Source: Streptomyces lienomycini (GTDB taxonomy: Bacteria; Actinomycetota; Actinomycetes; Streptomycetales; Streptomycetaceae). Taken from it: 64,000 nt of DNA. Of this stretch, positions 60,186-64,000 are shown piece after piece. The first letter of the stretch is position 1. Each line of letters begins with the position of its first letter. The translations under genes were made by a program, and so were the position numbers. The stretch covers positions 7,128,001 through 7,192,000 of the forward strand of contig NZ_CP116257.1 of assembly GCF_027947595.1 (NCBI RefSeq), written 5' to 3'. The notes beneath the pieces are model-generated. The model saw nothing but the letters and a program-made list of their open reading frames with translations. It was not told the origin of the DNA and did no database searches.

Positions 60186-60495
60186 AGGTGCGGCTCCTTG
60201 CAGTGTTGAAGCTCGTCTGGAGGGAACCCGGACGGCCGTCTCGCGCGGCGGGTGCCGCTTACCGGGCCGGACGTCCGGGAAGTAATCAGAGCGGACCGCG
60301 CTGTCCGACCGACTCCCAGGATAGGTGTCGGCGGGGACGCGCAGGCTCTGGGGCTCTTGCCGCGCGGCCACGCACTGCCATACTTACGTCGCCGTAGGTT
60401 ACGGAACCGTAGGAATCGGTGCATGGTTCCCGAATCCCGGCGCCGGGCGACCGGCCACACCCCCGACCCCACCCTCGACCCCACAGGGGACGCGC
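60186..60495. other. divergent intergenic region between ppc and the desaturase
   Basis: 310 bases with no credible gene. It holds the ppc promoter on the minus strand and, at 60384-60413, a tandem 15-bp element probably controlling the desaturase-TetR operon. Confidence 0.5.
60384..60413. promoter_or_regulatory. tandem 15-bp operator candidate upstream of the desaturase
   Basis: Two head-to-tail copies of TTACG-N4-CGTAGG, TTACGTCGCCGTAGG then TTACGGAACCGTAGG, identical outside the 4-base centre. Each copy is itself a near-palindrome (TTACG/CGTAG). It lies 83 bases before the desaturase ATG; the TetR-type regulator encoded downstream in the same operon is the obvious candidate ligand-responsive repressor. 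Confidence 0.65.
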
Positions 60496-61506
60496 ATGAC
60501 CACGAGTTCCGATGTGATCCCAGACGCTCCGCGGCCGCCCGACGGCTCCGCGGCGTCCTCCGCCACGCTGGGTGGTGAGCAGAAGCGGTCCATCGAGCAG
60601 ATGGCGCTGCTGCTGTTCATCGTCCTTCCGTTCCTCGCGCTGGTGGCGGCGGTGCCGCTGGCGTGGGGCTGGGGCGTGAGCTGGCTGGACCTGGGGTTGC
60701 TGGTGTTCTTCTACTTCCTGGGCTGCCACGGCATCACGATCGGTTTCCACCGCCACTTCACCCACGGTTCCTTCAAGGCGAGGCGGCCGTTGAAGATCGC
60801 GTTGGCGATCGCGGGCTCGATGGCGGTCGAGGGGCCGCTGGTGCGCTGGGTGGCCGACCACCGCAAGCACCACAGGTTCTCCGACGACGAGGGCGACCCG
60901 CATTCGCCGTGGCGGTACGGCGAGACGATGCCGGCGCTGTTGAAGGGCCTGTGGTGGGCCCACATCGCGTGGATGTTCGACGAGGAGCAGACGTCGCAGG
61001 AGAAGTACGCGCCGGACCTGATCAAGGACCCGGCGCTGCGGGCGGTCTCCCGCCAGTTCCTGCTGTGGACCGTGGTGTCGCTGGCGCTGCCCGCGCTGAT
61101 CGGCGGGCTGGTCACGATGTCCTGGTGGGGGGCGTTCACCGGGTTCTTCTGGGGTTCGCTCGTTCGGGTGGCGTTGCTGCACCACGTGACCTGGTCGATC
61201 AACTCGATCTGCCACGCCGTGGGCAAGCGCCCGTTCAAGTCGCGGGACCGGTCGGGCAACGTGTGGTGGCTGGCGGTCCTGTCCTGCGGCGAGTCCTGGC
61301 ACAACCTGCACCATGCGGACCCGACCTCGGCGCGGCACGGGGTGATGCGCGGGCAGCTGGACTCCTCCGCCCGGCTGATCCGCTGGTTCGAGCAGTTGGG
61401 GTGGGCGTACGACGTGCGCTGGCCGTCACGCTCGCGTATCGATTCGCGCCGGAACACGGAGCGGGACGGTGCCCGCCGCCGGAAGGAGACGGCGAAGGCG
61501 GCATGA
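60496..61506 (+). CDS. membrane acyl-CoA/fatty acid desaturase
   Basis: 336 residues. This is a diiron membrane desaturase with three histidine boxes: HRHFTH, HRKHH and HNLHH. The hydrophobic segments expected of the family (MALLLFIVLPFLALVAAVPLAW, LGLLVFFYFLGCHG, VSLALPALIGGLV) are present. It introduces a double bond into acyl chains using O2 and an external electron donor. Its stop overlaps the TetR gene start (ATGA). AGGGGA is five bases from the ATG. Confidence 0.92.
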   Translation: MTTSSDVIPDAPRPPDGSAASSATLGGEQKRSIEQMALLLFIVLPFLALVAAVPLAWGWGVSWLDLGLLVFFYFLGCHGITIGFHRHFTHGSFKARRPLKIALAIAGSMAVEGPLVRWVADHRKHHRFSDDEGDPHSPWRYGETMPALLKGLWWAHIAWMFDEEQTSQEKYAPDLIKDPALRAVSRQFLLWTVVSLALPALIGGLVTMSWWGAFTGFFWGSLVRVALLHHVTWSINSICHAVGKRPFKSRDRSGNVWWLAVLSCGESWHNLHHADPTSARHGVMRGQLDSSARLIRWFEQLGWAYDVRWPSRSRIDSRRNTERDGARRRKETAKAA

Positions 61507-62180
61507 TTGACGCCGTGGCGACCGACTCCAGCAGCACCCCAGGCAACGAGAAGCCGCGGCGAGCGCGTCGCACCCGGATGACCGGTGCCGAGCGCCGCCA
61601 GCAGTTGCTGGAGATCGGTCGCACCCTGTTCGCGGCGAAGGGTTTCGAGGGCACGTCGGTGGAGGAGATCGCGGCGAAGGCCGGGGTGTCCAAGCCGGTG
61701 GTGTACGAGCACTTCGGCGGCAAGGAGGGGCTGTACGCGGTGGTCGTGGACCGCGAGATGCGGCGGCTGCTCGACATGGTGACCGGTTCGCTGACCGCGG
61801 GCCATCCGCGGGAGCTGTGCGAGCAGGCGGCGTTCGCGCTCCTTGACTACATCGAGGAGTACACGGACGGTTTCCGCATCCTGGTCCGCGACTCCCCGAT
61901 CCCGCAGTCGACGGGCTCGTTCGCGTCCCTCATCTCGGACATCGCCACCCAGGTGGAGGACATCCTGGGCCGCGAGTTCAAGAGCCGCGGCTTCGACGCC
62001 AAGCTGGCCCCGCTGTACGCGCAGGCGCTGGTGGGCATGGTGGCGCTGACGGGGCAGTGGTGGCTGGACGTGCGCAAGCCGAAGAAGGCGGAGGTGGCGG
62101 CGCACCTGGTGAACCTGGCGTGGCACGGCCTGGACGGTCTGGAGCCGAAGCCGCGGCTCATAGGGCACCGCAAGAGCTAG
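61503..62180 (+). CDS. TetR-family regulator, likely of the desaturase operon
   Basis: 225 residues. A basic N-terminus (RRARRTRMTGAERRQQLLEIG) leads into the TetR HTH (GFEGTSVEEIAAKAGVSKPVVYEHFGGKEGLYAVVVDRE); the C-terminal ligand domain is all-helical. The gene overlaps the desaturase gene by four bases, so it is probably autoregulated through the tandem element at 60384-60413. Fatty acyl-CoA is a plausible ligand, by analogy with desaturase regulators; this is inference. Confidence 0.9.
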   Translation: MIDAVATDSSSTPGNEKPRRARRTRMTGAERRQQLLEIGRTLFAAKGFEGTSVEEIAAKAGVSKPVVYEHFGGKEGLYAVVVDREMRRLLDMVTGSLTAGHPRELCEQAAFALLDYIEEYTDGFRILVRDSPIPQSTGSFASLISDIATQVEDILGREFKSRGFDAKLAPLYAQALVGMVALTGQWWLDVRKPKKAEVAAHLVNLAWHGLDGLEPKPRLIGHRKS

Positions 62181-62199
62181 GGCGTCCGGAACGGAAGAC

Positions 62200-63375
62200 A
62201 TGCAGCCACTGCGCGGAGTCACGGTCGTCTCGCTGGAGCAGGCGGTCGCCGCTCCCTACGCCAGCCGGCAGCTCGCCGACCTCGGCGCGCGGGTGATCAA
62301 GGTGGAGCGTCCGGGGGCGGGGGACTTCGCGCGGGCGTACGACTCCCGGGTACGGGGTCTGAGTTCGCACTTCGTGTGGGTCAACCGCAACAAGGAGTCC
62401 GTCACCCTGGACTTCAAGGATCCGCGGGGCCTGGAGCTGCTGCGCAGGCTGGTCGCGGGCGCCGACGTCTTCCTGCAGAACCTGGCGCCGGGGGCGGCGG
62501 CCCGGGCCGGGCTGGGCGCGCGGGAGCTGCGGGCGGCGCATCCGGGGCTGATCGTCTGCGACATCTCGGGCTACGGCACGCCGGGCCCCTACGCGGACCG
62601 CAAGGCGTACGACCTGCTGGTGCAGTCGGAGGCGGGGCTGCTGTCGGTGACGGGCACGCCGGACGGCATGGCCAAGGCGGGCATCCCGGTGTCGGACATC
62701 GCCGCCGGGATGTACGCGTACAGCTCGATCCTCGGCGCGCTGCTGGAGCGCGGCCGGACGGGCCGGGGCGCGCATCTGGACGTGTCAATGCTGGAGGCCA
62801 CCGTGGAGTGGCTGGGTTTCCCGCTGTACTACGCCGTCGACGGTGGCGAACCGCCGCCGCGGGCGGGCGCGGCGCACGCGACGATCTGTCCGTACGGGCC
62901 GTTCACGGCGCGCGACGGGAAGGTCGTGATGACGGCGGTGCAGAACGAGCGCGAGTGGCGGGGCTTCTGCGCGGGCTTCCTGGGCCGTCCGGAGCTGGCC
63001 GGGCATCCGCACTACGCGACCAACGCGGACCGCGACGCGCACCGGGAGGCGCTGGGCGAGCTGGTCGCGGCCCGGTTCGCGGAGCTGACCGCGGCGGAGG
63101 CGATCGCGCTGCTCGACGCGGTGCCGGTGGCCAACGCCCGGGTGAACACGCTCGCCGAGGTGTGGGACCACCCTCAGCTGGCCGCGCGCGGACGCCTGCA
63201 CGAGGTGCCCACCCCGGTCGGCCCCGTCCCGGCGCTGGCGCCGCCCGGCCCGACCGGGGACGCGCCCCGCATGGAGGCGGTCCCGGCGCTGGGCGAGCAC
63301 ACGCGCGCCGTACTCGGCGGTCTCGGGCTGTCGGAGGAGGACGTCGACGCGCTCGCCGCGGACGGCGTGGTGTGA
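62200..63375 (+). CDS. CoA transferase, family III (CaiB/BaiF)
   Basis: 391 residues. Family III signature regions: GVTVVSLEQAVAAPYASRQLADLGARVIKVERPGAGDFAR at the start, FVWVNRNKESVTLDFKDPRG, the catalytic Asp in GAHLDVSMLEATVEW and a late VNTLAEVWDHPQLAARG. It moves CoA between carboxylic acids; the specific acids are unknown. It starts 19 bases after the TetR gene with CGGAAG nearby and may be part of the same operon. Confidence 0.88.
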   Translation: MQPLRGVTVVSLEQAVAAPYASRQLADLGARVIKVERPGAGDFARAYDSRVRGLSSHFVWVNRNKESVTLDFKDPRGLELLRRLVAGADVFLQNLAPGAAARAGLGARELRAAHPGLIVCDISGYGTPGPYADRKAYDLLVQSEAGLLSVTGTPDGMAKAGIPVSDIAAGMYAYSSILGALLERGRTGRGAHLDVSMLEATVEWLGFPLYYAVDGGEPPPRAGAAHATICPYGPFTARDGKVVMTAVQNEREWRGFCAGFLGRPELAGHPHYATNADRDAHREALGELVAARFAELTAAEAIALLDAVPVANARVNTLAEVWDHPQLAARGRLHEVPTPVGPVPALAPPGPTGDAPRMEAVPALGEHTRAVLGGLGLSEEDVDALAADGVV

Positions 63376-63387
63376 GCCCGGCCGGGG

Positions 63388-63768
63388 TCACGGCCACGGG
63401 GCGGGTCCGTCCGGTTCCAGGAACTCCAGGCGGTTGCCGACCGGGTCGGCGCAGTGGAAACGGCGGTGGCCGGGCAGGGCGTGGTCCCAGGTGACCGGGG
63501 TGCCGTGGGCCTCCAGGCGGGCGGCGCAGGCGTCGATCCCGGTGACCCGCAGCCCTGGGTGGGCCTTGCGGGCGGGGCGGAAGCCGGTCGTCTCGACACC
63601 CAGGTGGAGCCGGACGGGACCGGCGGCGAACCAGCAGCCGCCGCGGGCGGCGAGCGCGGTCGGCTTGGGCAGCTCGGTCATGCCGAGTACACCGGTGTAG
63701 AAGGCGCGCAGTGCCCCTTCGGAGCCGGGCGGCGCGGCGAGCTGCACGTGGTCGAGGCCGGTGATCAC
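63388..63768 (-). CDS. VOC/glyoxalase-superfamily protein
   Basis: 126 residues with the paired beta-alpha-beta VOC fold: ITGLDHVQLAAPPGSEGALRAFYTGVLGMTEL, then RLHLGVE and the C-terminal HCADPVGNRLEFLEPDG. His6 and the Glu in LEFLEP are candidate metal ligands. Could be a dioxygenase, a resistance protein or a lyase; sequence alone does not decide. The GTG start at 63768 overlaps the stop of the upstream methyltransferase-like gene (GTGA). Confidence 0.85.
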   Translation of the reverse strand: MITGLDHVQLAAPPGSEGALRAFYTGVLGMTELPKPTALAARGGCWFAAGPVRLHLGVETTGFRPARKAHPGLRVTGIDACAARLEAHGTPVTWDHALPGHRRFHCADPVGNRLEFLEPDGPAPWP

Positions 63769-64000
63769 CGGTCCGCCGTCCTCGGTGCCGCGGGCTTGCG
63801 GGCGACGGCGAAGACGCGGCGGAAGGGGAACGGGGTGCCGTGCTCCCTGGCGGGGTAGGCGGCGCGCAGGACGGCCCGGTACTCCGCGACGAACGCGTCG
63901 CGTGCCTCCGGGTCGTCGTCGAGGGCGGCGAGTACGGGCCGCAGTCCCGTCCCCTTGACCCAGTCGAGGACGGCGTCGTCGCCGGGCAGCAGGTGGACGT
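63765..64000 (-). CDS. trans-aconitate 2-methyltransferase-like protein, C-terminal part (runs off the window)
   Basis: Only the last ~78 residues are inside the window. They read VHLLPGDDAVLDWVKGTGLRPVLAALDDDP, DAFVAEYRAVLRAAYPAREHGTPFPFRRVFAVARK. The WVKGTGLRP-x-L and YP...FPFRRVF-VA pattern is characteristic of the Tam family, SAM-dependent enzymes that methylate trans-aconitate. The stop overlaps the VOC gene by four bases. Confidence 0.75.
   Translation of the reverse strand, partial: VHLLPGDDAVLDWVKGTGLRPVLAALDDDPEARDAFVAEYRAVLRAAYPAREHGTPFPFRRVFAVARKPAAPRTADR

Overview
The window is high-GC actinobacterial chromosome, almost certainly Streptomyces. The grounds are very high GC, frequent GTG starts and 4-bp stop/start overlaps, a bldA-type tRNA-Leu(UAA), Rpf cell-wall hydrolases with a c-di-AMP riboswitch, and a core gene order (eno, two rpf, P450, mazG, mfd, glmU, prs, rplY, pth, ppc) that I remember from the S. 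coelicolor core. No database was consulted.

Layout. 1-2.7 kb: urease genes on the minus strand (urea transporter, ureA, a His-rich CbiX-like protein, ureB, first codons of ureC). 2.8-5.7 kb: two coupled CrcB fluoride-channel genes and a FUSC exporter. 5.9-7.1 kb: a repeat lipoprotein and a small membrane protein. 7.5-11.6 kb: a wall-polymer glycosyltransferase operon, then bldA. 12.2-15.6 kb: MacB/FtsX-type ABC transporter. 15.7-20.6 kb: cyclopropane fatty acid synthase, NADH dehydrogenase II behind a Rex-like operator, Ppx/GppA phosphatase and a DUF501 protein. 20.6-25 kb: DivIC-like protein, enolase and two Rpf proteins. 25-28.6 kb: cytochrome P450 coupled to MazG, then a SurA-like lipoprotein. 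28.7-33.1 kb: Ser/Thr kinase with a coupled membrane protein, and an orphan HsdM-like methylase. 33.3-36.1 kb: small secreted proteins, a secreted HNH nuclease and an orphan antitoxin-like protein. 36.3-43.4 kb: mfd and a second MacB-type ABC pair, paralogous to the first. 43.8-50.2 kb: a coiled-coil protein and a toxin/immunity island. 50.2-52.6 kb: histidine kinase, a LAGLIDADG-like protein and tRNA-Gln. 52.7-57.4 kb: glmU, prs, rplY, pth and a membrane protein. 57.4-64 kb: ppc, a desaturase with its TetR gene, a CoA transferase, a VOC protein and the end of a trans-aconitate methyltransferase-like gene.

The most interesting stretch is 44.9-50.2 kb. Three neighbouring toxin/immunity modules are packed together: a deaminase-like domain fused to SUKH-4 (split by a one-base frameshift in a G5 run), a WHH HNH-nuclease domain fused to a SUKH-1 (SMI1/KNR4) domain, and a YwqJ-type deaminase followed by a SUKH-3 protein. 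In two of the three the toxin-like and immunity-like domains sit in one polypeptide, and no secretion or RHS modules are visible. Other notable points are a Rex operator upstream of ndh, a tandem 15-bp operator upstream of the desaturase, a methylase whose NPPF motif reads HPPF, and a P450 with a repetitive disordered N-terminus.
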